From NCBI GenBank assembly GCA_030849075.1, contig JASAOO010003431.1, positions 1-60,468 on the forward strand: 60,468 nt of DNA, given 5' to 3'. The notes beneath the pieces are model-generated. The model saw nothing but the letters and a program-made list of their open reading frames with translations, ran no database searches and was not told where the DNA came from. This document shows, in pieces, positions 39,284 to 48,639 of this stretch. Every line of letters starts with the position of its first letter. The first letter of the stretch is position 1. The translations under genes were made by a program, and so were the position numbers. This DNA is from Zelonia costaricensis. Taxonomy: Eukaryota > Euglenozoa > Kinetoplastea > Trypanosomatida > Trypanosomatidae.

Positions 39284-39823
39284 GACAGTAGGTGTTGTTT
39301 GCCGGCTTGGCACTCGTGACACGCGATGCTTCACATACAGCAGCTGCGGCGTATCTTGAGAATCGGTGGCGCGCAGCGCCGTTGAAAAAAAAAAAAAAGC
39401 CCAACGCCTTCGAGCAGCGCATTAGCGCATGATAGCTAGTGTTTGAGCGCCCCTCCCGCTCAGCACGCTCGGCGACAAAGCTTGCGTTGGAGAAAAAGAA
39501 ACCCTAGTGCGAGCGGTGGGCGTGATAGACTGCTCTGGCGTCAAGCGCTGTGACAGAATGGCGACTTGGGAGAGTGTACCAGTCTCGCTTAGTCGCATTG
39601 CTTAAACTGCTTGCGACCGTCAGTTCGCGTCAACAGCGACAGCAGCTGCCAGGGCCCTCGGTTTTCTGTCCCTTTTCCTTCCACCTCTAGCTACCACACC
39701 ATCTTTTTTTGCCTCTCCTTCGCCTACGTCAGCATCTCTAGTTGTAGCCCCACCTAGTCGTTTTTTTTTTTTTAGTACCCCAGTATTAGCAGCGCCACCA
39801 ATAGCAGTCTAGCAGCTTACAAA
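39284..39823. other. Intergenic between two small mitochondrial-protein genes
   Basis: No gene. It contains an A-run at about 39386-39399 soon after the 95-residue gene stop, and the pyrimidine-rich splice region of the next gene. Confidence 0.65.
39761..39775 (+). promoter_or_regulatory. Trans-splice acceptor of the 141-residue gene
   Basis: A 13-base T-run is followed at once by AG at 39774-39775, 48 bp before the start codon. This is the usual polypyrimidine-AG arrangement; other AGs lie between it and the ATG. Confidence 0.6.
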
Positions 39824-40249
39824 ATGCTCCGCCGCACCGCCTCGCGGCTTTACCGCTACCAGGAGTTTGAGATGCACAATGAGGCCAAGTACCCGTTCAA
39901 CTACCCGCGCGAGGCCCCCAACACCTCAGCCTTCCATCAGTACCAGCTAAACTTTTGGATGTTCTGGGGCTACGGCCGACAGGAGCTGTGGATCGACAGG
40001 GACAACCGTCGCTACGAAACGACGTGGGAGATGCTGCGCCGCCTCCTCATGTGGTTTTTCCCCTGCTACTTCATTTTCCCGTTCGGCATCCCCAAGTTCA
40101 TCGGCGCCAACGGTTTTGGTGAGTACGGCGAGAAGCCGTACCTTGACGCCGTCATGCACTCGCCCATGGACAACCACTACATCGAGTGGGGCGGCAGCTC
40201 CCTCGATGCGGAGTGGCTGCGGCACATCCACTCGAAGGAGTCGTTCTGA
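39824..40249 (+). CDS. Small probable mitochondrial inner-membrane protein, 141 residues
   Basis: This encodes 141 residues starting MLRRTASRLYRYQEFEM, again with a likely mitochondrial presequence. One membrane helix lies at about 72-92 (LRRLLMWFFPCYFIFPFGIP). Before it are acidic/aromatic residues (YGRQELWIDRDN), and after it a soluble tail (DAVMHSPMDNHYIEWGG). A single-TM small subunit of an inner-membrane respiratory complex fits these features but the family is not recognised. Its first 24 residues align without gaps to those of the preceding gene. The start is fixed by the presequence and the splice site 48 bp upstream. Confidence 0.8.
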   Translation: MLRRTASRLYRYQEFEMHNEAKYPFNYPREAPNTSAFHQYQLNFWMFWGYGRQELWIDRDNRRYETTWEMLRRLLMWFFPCYFIFPFGIPKFIGANGFGEYGEKPYLDAVMHSPMDNHYIEWGGSSLDAEWLRHIHSKESF

Positions 40250-40999
40250 TATCATCAGAGTGCCACCGCCTGTGCATCGCCTTTCGCACTCGCCAACGAA
40301 ACAAGCACGTGCGTCACCGCAACGAATCAACGACGGTATCGGCGGTGTTTTTGCGTGCAGCCCCCGCTTCCCCTCCATTTCTTTTCCTCCCTGTAGGCTG
40401 TAGTCTGCGTTGGCGACTTTGCCAGCTGCTGTTTTTATGCTTCGCGTCCCTCTTTCTCGTCGCCCACGTAGGCGTGCACTCCGTGAAGGGTCACCTTTTC
40501 CGCACGCTTTGCCGGAGGAGTGCCATAGCCTCCATTCTAGAAGGGGCGCATCTGGCATGCATGTCTGCCAAGAAAAAGTACAGGAAAAAAAAGGTGGCGG
40601 CCTCTCTCGCTTGGACTCTGCTCCGTGCACCTCGTGAAACCCCTCCGGAGCGGATTACTAGTGAAACCGTCTTGCAGTAGCAAGGGCTGAAGCGGCTTCC
40701 GTGTATGAGCTGCTACGGCACGCCCAACCGGAAGGGAACGATGGCGACTGCAAGAGTCACGCTCGTCGGAGCCATTCAGCGGCCTTCCTCCCATGCGCCT
40801 TGCGCACCTGCCGTGCCGTGCTGCAGTAGAGAGAACTCTTCACATGTCCCCCTCACACCACCGCCCCTCTTTTCACCATTTTTCGCCGCGCAACCCGGCA
40901 ACGAATTGACACAATGAAAAAGCCGGCCCGCTTCCGATTGGCAAACCGCGGCTACTGGAAAGTGGCTGCTTTTTTTTTTTTTTAACCTCTCCGAACGCT
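40250..40999. other. Intergenic between the 141- and 414-residue genes
   Basis: No gene. Short frames look random. A 14-base T-run at 40970-40983 lies just before the next start codon but no AG separates them. An earlier pyrimidine-rich stretch at about 40857-40890 followed by AAAAAG near 40922 could provide the splice acceptor. Confidence 0.6.
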
Positions 41000-42244
41000 A
41001 TGACCACGCTGCTGCGTCTTTTCCGAGAGTCACAGCGGGCGCGCTGCGTCTCTGCCGCGCGCTGGCACGCAGCGTACGGTGCCAGGGCTTTGAGTCATCG
41101 TGACATGCTCGACAAGTACGGAGACGTGAAGGTGACGAGAGACGAAGTAACTCTCCTGGAGCAGACGGAGTCGTACATTGCGCGCTGGCGCCTGAACAAG
41201 TGGGAGTTTCGTGTGCCACCGCTACTAAGCCCGGCGGAGAGAGAGCGGGCCCTACTACAGCAAGACGTGCTGAAAAGCCTCTGCTTGAGCCAGGCCGAAG
41301 AGCGCAAGCACGTGCATCGCGATATCCAGCTGGTTGCGGCTTTGACTGGGGTTTCTCCCGAGAGCGTACGCGAGAGGAATCGCGCCTGGCTGCAGGAAGA
41401 GGCGTCGAAGCTGCGCTGGCGGGGCGAAGTTAACAAGGCAAAGGAGCTGCGTGACGCTTTCCTGCGCCTCGAGGTGTACGGCTCGCGTGATCACCGTCTG
41501 CTTGAGCGGCTGTGCTGCATTTACGGCATGGGGATGCAGGGCACGTTCGACGAAGCCTTCAGCAACCTTATCGTCCAAGACCCCGCGAGCGGTAAGCTCT
41601 CCGTCGACGAGGCCAACCCTTTCAGTGAGCTGCAGGCGTACATCATCTCCCGCTACCCACAAATTGATTTGATTCACGACTTTCTCGGCTTCAACCTCGT
41701 GTCCGGCTACCGCCCCTCACTGAGCCGCTTTTTGGTACACTGCGTGGCAACCAAAAACGGCATTGCGAGCCCAGCATCGAGCAGCCGTGTGCTTCTGCAC
41801 GTGAGCGGAAGCAATGAAACACTTTTCGACTTTGGTGACAGCAAGAACACGATCGCGCGCGACGACTCTGTGTACGGGCTGCCCGATTTCATGTACGTGC
41901 GAGACAGCGACATTTTTCTCATTACGATAGCGGCCGACAACCACTGGCTGCGGAAGCGCCAAGTGCCGCATGCCAAGCAGCTGGAAGGCATTGCCCGACG
42001 CGGTAGCTTTGTTCTGGGCATTCCGTTTGACAAGGTGCGCATTCGCAACATTCTGCTGCCGCCGAGCTACGTGGACGCCAACTCGCTGCGGCGTCTCACG
42101 GAGGTGGTGCTGGCCATGTCTCCTGAGGTCGAGAAGGAGGCGGCGCCGTGGATGGCGGTGTACCACAAGGAGCTCGACGCACAGGACGTGGACTACTGCG
42201 AGTTGGAGAAGACTGTGAACGAAGAGGAGTGGCTGACGCTGTAA
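41000..42244 (+). CDS. Probable mitochondrial protein of unknown function, 414 residues
   Basis: This encodes 414 residues. The N-terminus MTTLLRLFRESQRARC is Arg/Leu-rich with few acidic residues, as in a mitochondrial presequence. The body is mixed alpha/beta and soluble, with charged helices (for example SPAERERALLQQDVLKSL and EERKHVHRDIQLVAAL) and a later segment with VLLHVSGSNETLFDFGD and VYGLPDFMYVRD. No known catalytic motif is visible. The architecture would suit a kinetoplastid-specific mitoribosomal or RNA-processing protein, but this is a guess. The start at 41000 directly follows a T-run with no intervening AG, so the mRNA must be spliced upstream of that run, or else the Met at residue 36 is used. 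Confidence 0.82.
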   Translation: MTTLLRLFRESQRARCVSAARWHAAYGARALSHRDMLDKYGDVKVTRDEVTLLEQTESYIARWRLNKWEFRVPPLLSPAERERALLQQDVLKSLCLSQAEERKHVHRDIQLVAALTGVSPESVRERNRAWLQEEASKLRWRGEVNKAKELRDAFLRLEVYGSRDHRLLERLCCIYGMGMQGTFDEAFSNLIVQDPASGKLSVDEANPFSELQAYIISRYPQIDLIHDFLGFNLVSGYRPSLSRFLVHCVATKNGIASPASSSRVLLHVSGSNETLFDFGDSKNTIARDDSVYGLPDFMYVRDSDIFLITIAADNHWLRKRQVPHAKQLEGIARRGSFVLGIPFDKVRIRNILLPPSYVDANSLRRLTEVVLAMSPEVEKEAAPWMAVYHKELDAQDVDYCELEKTVNEEEWLTL

Positions 42245-42799
42245 CGCCGTACGGGTGCAGCGGAGAGCGGCGCAGAAGCAACAGCAAAAAAAAAAAGCAA
42301 GGAACAAAACACAGCGCACTGGCGCGTTTCATTGCCTTTTTGTTTTTTTTCTGCCTCCCTCACATGCTGGACGCGCGTTGTGGTGTCAAGGTTGCGTCGG
42401 AATCCACATCTAAGAAAAAAGAAAACAATAGGAAGCGGAAGAACACGAGCAAGGTGTTTACACTCACAATACAGGGCGAGAGGGTCGTCTCGGAGGTGGC
42501 GGGTGCAGAAGCCAAAGAGCTCTTCTACCAAGGCGTGCATTTGCCAAGCAGGTCGCTCGCAGCCCACACGCTGTGAAAACGACTCCAAGCTGGGATGCAC
42601 GTACGTAACTCCACGAGCTTCCAGGGGTGTGGGGGAGCGCAGCGTCTATCCGTTTTCCCCCTCACGAAGGTGACCTCGCTCCTCTGCATCAACAACTTTT
42701 TTCGCACGACCACCTTCTTTTCCGCCCTCTCCTATCTCCACAAACACACAGAGCCTCCGGTGCACGCACCCGTTGCTGTCATTTTCTTGCGATTCAGCA
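42245..42799. other. Intergenic before the FKBP15-like gene
   Basis: No gene. It contains an A-run just after the 414-residue stop (about 42285-42296), a pyrimidine-rich region at 42700-42740, and CAAACACACAG at 42739-42750, which ends in a candidate splice acceptor. A second AG lies at 42796-42797 right before the start codon. Confidence 0.65.
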
Positions 42800-45427
42800 A
42801 TGGCCGCGTCTGACTACACGTGCGTGGTCGACGCGGTGTTGTTCTCCTTCTCCGAGGCGGCAGGGACGTACGATGAGTACGGCGCGGTGCATTGTGCGCT
42901 GATGGGGGGCAAGGCGGTCGACACGACGTTCAAGCTGGGCTGCTACCGCGACAACAAGTTCATTTGCATTGCCAACGTGCTGCCGAGCAACGATGCTGGC
43001 GCACATATCGCCCGCGACGGTGCGTACATCACTTTTCGCGACGAGAAGAGCCATTACTGGTCGCTGCAGTTCAGCTCCGATGACGGGGCGATCGAATTCT
43101 GCGCACAGGTGACTGTGGCCATGTACGGCGTCGCAGGGGAGCCGACGGACAGCATTGTCGCCTGCGACCTGTTCGCGGGAAGGGAGAACAAGCAGGTCTT
43201 TGTTGGCGACCTTGTGAAGGCGTTCTATCGCGCGTGGGTGGTGCAGGGAAGCGACTCGAAGGAGAGCCTGCCGCGTCTGGGCAGTTTGCTGGAGAAGGAG
43301 TGCGAGGACGCCGTGAAGTTTGCCGCACCCGCCAGCCACCAGGGGGTGACTGCAGCAATGCGCGGATTCGAGGGAATGGTGGTGGGCATGCGCGAGGGTG
43401 GACAGCGCGTCATCGTTGTGCCAGCTAAGGCGAAGCGCGGCCGCGGGCCGAACGTCAGCATGTGCTTCTACGTCGAGGTCTCGCGGCGCAAAGATCAGCA
43501 ACAGTCGTCGTCGAAGTCAGCCGGTCACCGCGGTGGCAGGGACCATGGTGCGCTGCTCATAGCAGACGGCGGCGGTGCTGTGACGCACGACGCTGCCGCC
43601 GCCCCGCCGCTTGCCATTGCCGGTGGACCCGCTGCGGCGTCGCCGGCTGCTGCTGCGGCCGCCAGCGGCTTCAGCAAGGAACAGTTTTTGCTGGTGGACC
43701 GGCTGCGCGACCAGGTCTTCACACTCACGGAGCAGCTGCGCGACACGCGCCGGGAGCTCGACACCGTGTGCGCTGACCTGAAGCGGCACGAGCGGCTGAC
43801 CGGGGCGCGCAGCCTGACGAGTGCTCAGATCGAGTACTCCATTGAGCACCTCCTCGCCGCTAGTGAGACAAAGAAGGCCAGTGTCGAGGAGAAGCGGGCC
43901 ATGATTGGTGAGGCGGAGGCGCGCAACAGGGAGTTGGAAGGACGGCTTGCCAAATTCCTGCAGACCACAAAAACGCTTGCGGAGGAGTCGCAGGCCGCGC
44001 TGGACGACAGCGCCGGTGAGCGCGTCGAGCTTGATCGGCAGCTCGCCGACACACAGGCGAAGATTGTCCGTCTCGACGGCGAGGTGGGCGACTCTGGTCG
44101 GCACCTGCAGGCGCTCAAGAACATGCTGCGCGCGAACGAGGTGCGTCTAAAGGAGGAGAAGGTGCGCCTCAACGTGTCGCTTGGCGACCATCAGATCAAC
44201 CAGGAGAAGCTGCACACGCTGCAGGAGAACTACGCCGAGGAGTCGGCGCGGCGAAAGCTGCTGGAGTCAAAGCTGCTGGCCCTGCAGGAGGAGCTGCGTC
44301 GCCTACAGGACGACGCCGAACTGAAGGAGTCGCTGACTCAGCAGATCAAGGCGAAGATGGACGCGGACGCGGCGCACTACAGCCAGCTCATTCAGCAGGA
44401 GCGTGAGCAGGCTGCCATTGAGCTGCGCCAGCTCAAGGAGGACCTTGTCGACGAGCTTACCGCGCGCGACCGCCAGTACGTAGAGGCCAAGGAGCGGGTT
44501 GCGGCAGAGGCGTACGAGCAAGGCATGGCGCAGGGCGTCGAGGAGGGCCTGGCAGATGCGGCCAACGAGGGCGACGTCATTGCGCACGACATGGCGGTCA
44601 ACGCGCAGCGGTGCAAGGCCGAGGCGGCGGCGCTGCAGGTCCGGCTGCAGGCGAACCGCGCGGCCAACGAGGCAGACGAGCGGCACCTGACGGCGCAGGT
44701 GGATGCCCTGCAGGCGTCGCTAACGCGTGTCATGCGCGACAACAACGCGGTCGCCACCGAGCTGGAGGCGACGCGGGCCGAGCACGCCGCAAAGGTCGGG
44801 GAGGTGTACCAGCGCCTGAGCCGCTTCATTCGCTCCTGCGGTGCGGCGCCGATCAGCCAACCGTGCCTGGCCGCGATGATGCGGGCGGCCGAGTCGGGGG
44901 CCGAGTTCGACCCCTTCAGCTTCCAGCAGCTCGAGGCCGCCAAGGAGGCACAGCTGGCACGCGACGAGCGGGCCGCCGTGGCGACGTGGGTGCGGGCCAG
45001 CGTGTACAACCAACCAACCCGCATGCCGCCGCTGCGACCAGCCTTCCCGTACGCGCCGTCGAGCAAGGGCCCGCTGCTCTCCGCGGAGACGATCGGGACA
45101 AAGGTGTTTCTGGGGGCGCCACCACAGCGGCGCGCACCGCTCGTCATGCAGGCGACACCTCTCACTGCAACTGCCGCACCTCCACCGCCTTCGTCGCCAC
45201 CGAGCGACGCCGCCGCTTCGCAGCCGGCGTCAGCGCCTACCGCCGCTGGGGCTTTGGCTGCCCCGGCCCCTGCGGCGCCAACACCGTCGCAGCACGACGA
45301 TCCACAAGACGCAGCGCGGCAAGCGGCGGCTCCACGACAAAGGGTCCAGTTTCCCTCGACAAAGATACGCTACCTTGGGGAGGGCGCCAGTTCGGCGCCG
45401 TCGCCGCCGCGTCCGCCTCCGCTGTAG
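42800..45427 (+). CDS. FKBP15-like protein: WH1-like, FKBP-like and coiled-coil domains
   Basis: This encodes 875 residues. Residues about 1-110 resemble a WH1/EVH1-type domain (FKLGCYRDNKFICIANVLPS and DEKSHYWSLQFSS). Residues about 120-230 resemble an FKBP fold (QGVTAAMRGFEGMVVGMREG, then GQRVIVVPAK and VSMCFYVEVSRRK). The FKBP pocket Trp is replaced by Phe and the AYG segment by KRG, so peptidyl-prolyl isomerase activity is doubtful. A long coiled coil runs from about 300 to 700, and the tail is Ala/Pro-rich. This order matches metazoan FKBP15/WAFL, linked to actin and early endosomes. The ATG at 42800 is chosen because a CAG acceptor lies 2 nt before it; an in-frame ATG nine codons upstream is possible. 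Confidence 0.82.
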   Translation: MAASDYTCVVDAVLFSFSEAAGTYDEYGAVHCALMGGKAVDTTFKLGCYRDNKFICIANVLPSNDAGAHIARDGAYITFRDEKSHYWSLQFSSDDGAIEFCAQVTVAMYGVAGEPTDSIVACDLFAGRENKQVFVGDLVKAFYRAWVVQGSDSKESLPRLGSLLEKECEDAVKFAAPASHQGVTAAMRGFEGMVVGMREGGQRVIVVPAKAKRGRGPNVSMCFYVEVSRRKDQQQSSSKSAGHRGGRDHGALLIADGGGAVTHDAAAAPPLAIAGGPAAASPAAAAAASGFSKEQFLLVDRLRDQVFTLTEQLRDTRRELDTVCADLKRHERLTGARSLTSAQIEYSIEHLLAASETKKASVEEKRAMIGEAEARNRELEGRLAKFLQTTKTLAEESQAALDDSAGERVELDRQLADTQAKIVRLDGEVGDSGRHLQALKNMLRANEVRLKEEKVRLNVSLGDHQINQEKLHTLQENYAEESARRKLLESKLLALQEELRRLQDDAELKESLTQQIKAKMDADAAHYSQLIQQEREQAAIELRQLKEDLVDELTARDRQYVEAKERVAAEAYEQGMAQGVEEGLADAANEGDVIAHDMAVNAQRCKAEAAALQVRLQANRAANEADERHLTAQVDALQASLTRVMRDNNAVATELEATRAEHAAKVGEVYQRLSRFIRSCGAAPISQPCLAAMMRAAESGAEFDPFSFQQLEAAKEAQLARDERAAVATWVRASVYNQPTRMPPLRPAFPYAPSSKGPLLSAETIGTKVFLGAPPQRRAPLVMQATPLTATAAPPPPSSPPSDAAASQPASAPTAAGALAAPAPAAPTPSQHDDPQDAARQAAAPRQRVQFPSTKIRYLGEGASSAPSPPRPPPL

Positions 45428-46165
45428 CGCCGTGGCGATGTCTCGCCACTGGTGCGCGCAAGCGCGCGCACTTCCTGCCCGCTGTGTGCGTGAGTTTATA
45501 TCCAGAACGGTTTCAGCCCTTGGGCTGTGGGCGTGTGGGAGAGAGATGAGACCTTATCGCGCCGAGGATGACAGGTCTTGAAGGCACCGCGCGCCGAGCC
45601 CACCCTCCTCTTTTTTCTTTGTTGCTGAAGGTGCGTAGCTGCGCTTTCGCGGTGGGGCTGTCCGCCCCACTCGTCTTTCCACTGCGGGGAGAAGCAGAGA
45701 AAAAGTGTACCTGCTGAGGTGTGCTCGATGGGTGTAGCGGAGATGAGAGACGCAAACGCAAACACACAAAAAAGAGTGCGAGTCTTCGTCCTCGAGAGAC
45801 GCCACGCGCTCCGCACAGCTTCCGTCTCAGCTGTCAATGTGCTGCTGCGGTCGGAATTCAACGACAACAGGCGGTATGGTGGGGTTTCCTCTTTGCACGC
45901 ATGAGGAGCGCCATCTATTGGCACAGCGTCGCGCTAGTTCACCTTACATGTTGGTTCACTCTTTCTCCGCCCCCCTCCCTCTCACGCCACTGGCGCTCTC
46001 TATTTCGTCCATCTTGACGGCGTCGCGCTGTCACGCTGCACTGTCCTCTTTGCACACTTCACACCTACGACCACGCGTGCACGTCTGGGTCCACTTCCTG
46101 CCTCCTTTCCCCTTTCCGATTTCGGCTTGACGCATTCCAGAGAACCGTGTGTGACTGGCATCATC
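45428..46165. other. Intergenic before eS26
   Basis: No gene. It contains the FKBP15-like 3' UTR and the splice signals for eS26. The short frames are not coding-like. Confidence 0.65.
46093..46140 (+). promoter_or_regulatory. Trans-splice acceptor of eS26
   Basis: A pyrimidine-rich tract at 46093-46118 is followed by CATTCCAG, with AG at 46139-46140. This predicts a 25-nt leader before the ATG at 46166, in keeping with short leaders of ribosomal-protein mRNAs. Confidence 0.7.
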
Positions 46166-46504
46166 ATGACGACCAAGCGCCGCAACCATGGCCGCTCGAA
46201 GCCGCCGCACAGCCGCGGCCGCGTCAAGCCGATCCACTGCTTCAACTGCGGCCGCCTGACGCCGAAGGACAAGGCTGTCGGCCGCTTCGTGGTGCGCCGC
46301 ATGCTGGACGCCGCTTCTGCTCGCGATGTCGCGGAGGCCTCGCCGGTCTACGGCGCAAACTTCCCGATGCCGAAGCTGTACATGAAGCAGCGCTTCTGCA
46401 TTGCGTGCGCCATCCACAGCCGCACCGTGCGTGCCCGCCCCGTGGTGAACCGCAAGACGCGCTACACCAAGAAGGTGCCGTTCCGCCCGGCCGGCAAGAA
46501 GTGA
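46166..46504 (+). CDS. RPS26: 40S ribosomal protein eS26
   Basis: This encodes 112 residues, the normal length for eS26. The start MTTKRRNHGRSKPPHSRGRV is basic and typical. A zinc-ribbon-type cysteine set is visible: C25 and C28 (HCFNCGR) and C78 and C81 (FCIACAIHS). The segment KAVGRFVVRRMLDAASARDV followed by EAS and KLYMKQRF matches eukaryotic S26. The protein lies at the mRNA exit site near the 3' end of 18S rRNA on the 40S platform. The C-terminus is Lys/Arg-rich. The ATG 13 codons upstream is excluded because it lies before the likely splice acceptor. Confidence 0.97.
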   Translation: MTTKRRNHGRSKPPHSRGRVKPIHCFNCGRLTPKDKAVGRFVVRRMLDAASARDVAEASPVYGANFPMPKLYMKQRFCIACAIHSRTVRARPVVNRKTRYTKKVPFRPAGKK

Positions 46505-48639
46505 GCGACGTGGCAGCAGAGATGGTTGACTCACGTATGACGTTCTTACCCAGACTGATTTTGCTACTTTGATCTTCTCTTAAAAAAAAAAAAACAAGTG
46601 GAAGCAATGAAAAGCCAATGTCGAGAAGAGGAAGCGGTGTTGCAAGTGTCAAGGCTGGGACAGCGGCTGTGCCGGCAGCTATCCGGAGCAGCGCGGTGAG
46701 CTCCGTCATCCTGCCTCACACCTCCGCAGGGGCGGCGGGGTGCAGATTCAATGGCTTCCCCCCCCCCCCTCCCCCCGCACCCCCCCCCTGTGGTCGCTGT
46801 CGCGGCGCTGCGCACCCCTTTTTGTGCGCTGCAAGGAGTTTCTATTGTCTTTGCTCTTCACCCGCCTGTGGGTGTGCATGCGGGCAGCAGCTGAGCCTCG
46901 CGGTCCTCGCGCCGAATGGGGCGTCTCTTCCCCGCTGCGCGTTCGCACAGGTGCGGCGCATCAGGTTCGCCACTGCGACGAGTGGCGCGCGCTCTTCACC
47001 ACTCCACCACTGGAGCACCACTTGAGATTTCCCCCCCCCTTTCCCCTTCGCCACTCCACCACCTGGCCACACCGCAACTGCCCCGCTCCGCCACGCAACC
47101 CCCCCCAAAAAAAACCACAACGACAATCAAATAAACTCAGAATGGAATTCTTCGCATCATTACATCGCTTTCTCGCTTCCACCACACGTTTCGCGGCAGC
47201 TAGAAACACCTGACTCAGCCACGCTGCTTTTTGCCAAGCGCCTGTGAAACGCAGTCGGACCTCGCCCTCAGCCCAACGTACGGCAAGACACCACGCAATC
47301 CCCCACCCCCCTTCTCCGTCACCCTCGTCGCAGCAAAAAAGAAGCGCAACCGACCAACGCGTAACAGGGGAAAGCAAACGCACTCCACTAGGCGACGCAT
47401 CCCTGGCCAGCGTATTTGCACCTCGCCTGCTTCCCTCACTTCTACAGTGGCGCACTCTACAGAAGTCGGCGCTGAGTGCTCCTTTGTTGGTGTTTGTGTG
47501 CTTGTCTGAGCGTGTACGTGACCCCCCTCTTCCTTCTTTCCTTCTTCCCCTCCGTTGACCGCCTCGCCGATCCACTGCTTTCTGCGCTGCACCGTCCTGG
47601 CACTTTTCCCTCGCCCTCCGCCCTCGCGCCCCATCGCGCCTTTCAGCGTTTTCCTGCATCTCCTTTTTTCACGTTCGAGCCTGCCCGCTCCCCTCCCCCT
47701 TTCAGCGCGTCTCGATCCCGTAAAAGCGCGCCGCCTCCTCTGTCTGCCGTGGACGAACACTCTCCCCTCCCGTCCTCCTCCGCCGGCCACAACTCCTTTC
47801 GTTTTTGTTCTTCTTCTCCTGTTTTGCGTTTTTCCCCGTTGTCGTGTGTTACCAAACCGATATATTACCCCCCTCGCATCTTTCTTCTTCTTCACGCCGC
47901 CTACGTGTTTTTTTTTTTTTCTGTCGACCCTGTGGTGACTTCTCTGTTTGCGCTTTGTAGCCCGCCCCTCTCCCCCCACCCGCTTCATTCCTCCCTCTTT
48001 CTCTCTCCCTTGTTTCTACAAACCCTCCTCTTCCCCTCGTTTGCTATCTCGAGTGCCGCCGGTCTTCCTGCCTCTCGTGTCCACCCTCGCGCGTTGCCGA
48101 CACACCACACACAAACACAGTCTTGGTCACACGTGCGAAAAACAAACAAACGAGTTTTAAACGAGACACCGGAAACCTTAAGCACTGCAGAAAGCACGCC
48201 ACACCTTCCTACCTGGCACCCACCGTTTCTCCTCTTCTTTCCCCCCTTTTTTCACTGTTGTTTTCCCTCCTTGCTTGACGCCGCCACACCCGCAGGTGAG
48301 TGCACAGCAAGAGGAAAGAGGCTCAACCAGACCCCGCGCCCCAGACGAGAACAGCGACGGCAAGTTGAAGAAGGCGAAGAAAAAAAAAGATACAGGAAGC
48401 AACCAGTGAACTAATTCACGGTGCACCGAGGCTATTGCTGCCCGTTCTCGGCGTTCCTCTCACGTCACTGCGTGTGCGCGTGAGTGTTTTCTTGTCATTG
48501 AGTAACGTATTTCTTACTCCCTTTTTTCTCTCGTTGGTTGAAGCCGTTTCCGGCTCTGTTCGCCTGCTGTGTGTTTCCCCAGGGCGTCAACACTCCGCTG
48601 ACCTGCCACCTGCTGCCATTCTTGAACACGAAGACCGCT
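46505..48639. other. Intergenic between eS26 and HMG-CoA reductase
   Basis: No supported gene in 2.1 kb. An A-run lies at 46582-46593 soon after eS26. C-rich homopolymers occur at 46760-46792. From about 47520 to 48290 the plus strand is very pyrimidine-rich and yields long same-strand open frames without protein-like composition. This could give HMGR several alternative splice acceptors. A CA-rich patch at about 48100-48120 and the last pyrimidine tract at 48510-48538 precede HMGR. Confidence 0.65.
48510..48543 (+). promoter_or_regulatory. Candidate trans-splice acceptor of HMGR
   Basis: A pyrimidine tract (TTCTTACTCCCTTTTTTCTC onward) is followed by TTGAAG with AG at 48542-48543. This is the last strong tract before the start codon and predicts a leader of about 96 nt. 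Earlier tracts could give longer leaders. Confidence 0.55.

Noticed and set aside
47476..48414. 312-codon plus-strand open frame upstream of HMGR
   Set aside because: Composition (Pro, Ser, Leu, Phe) follows directly from pyrimidine-rich DNA; no conserved-looking protein segment.
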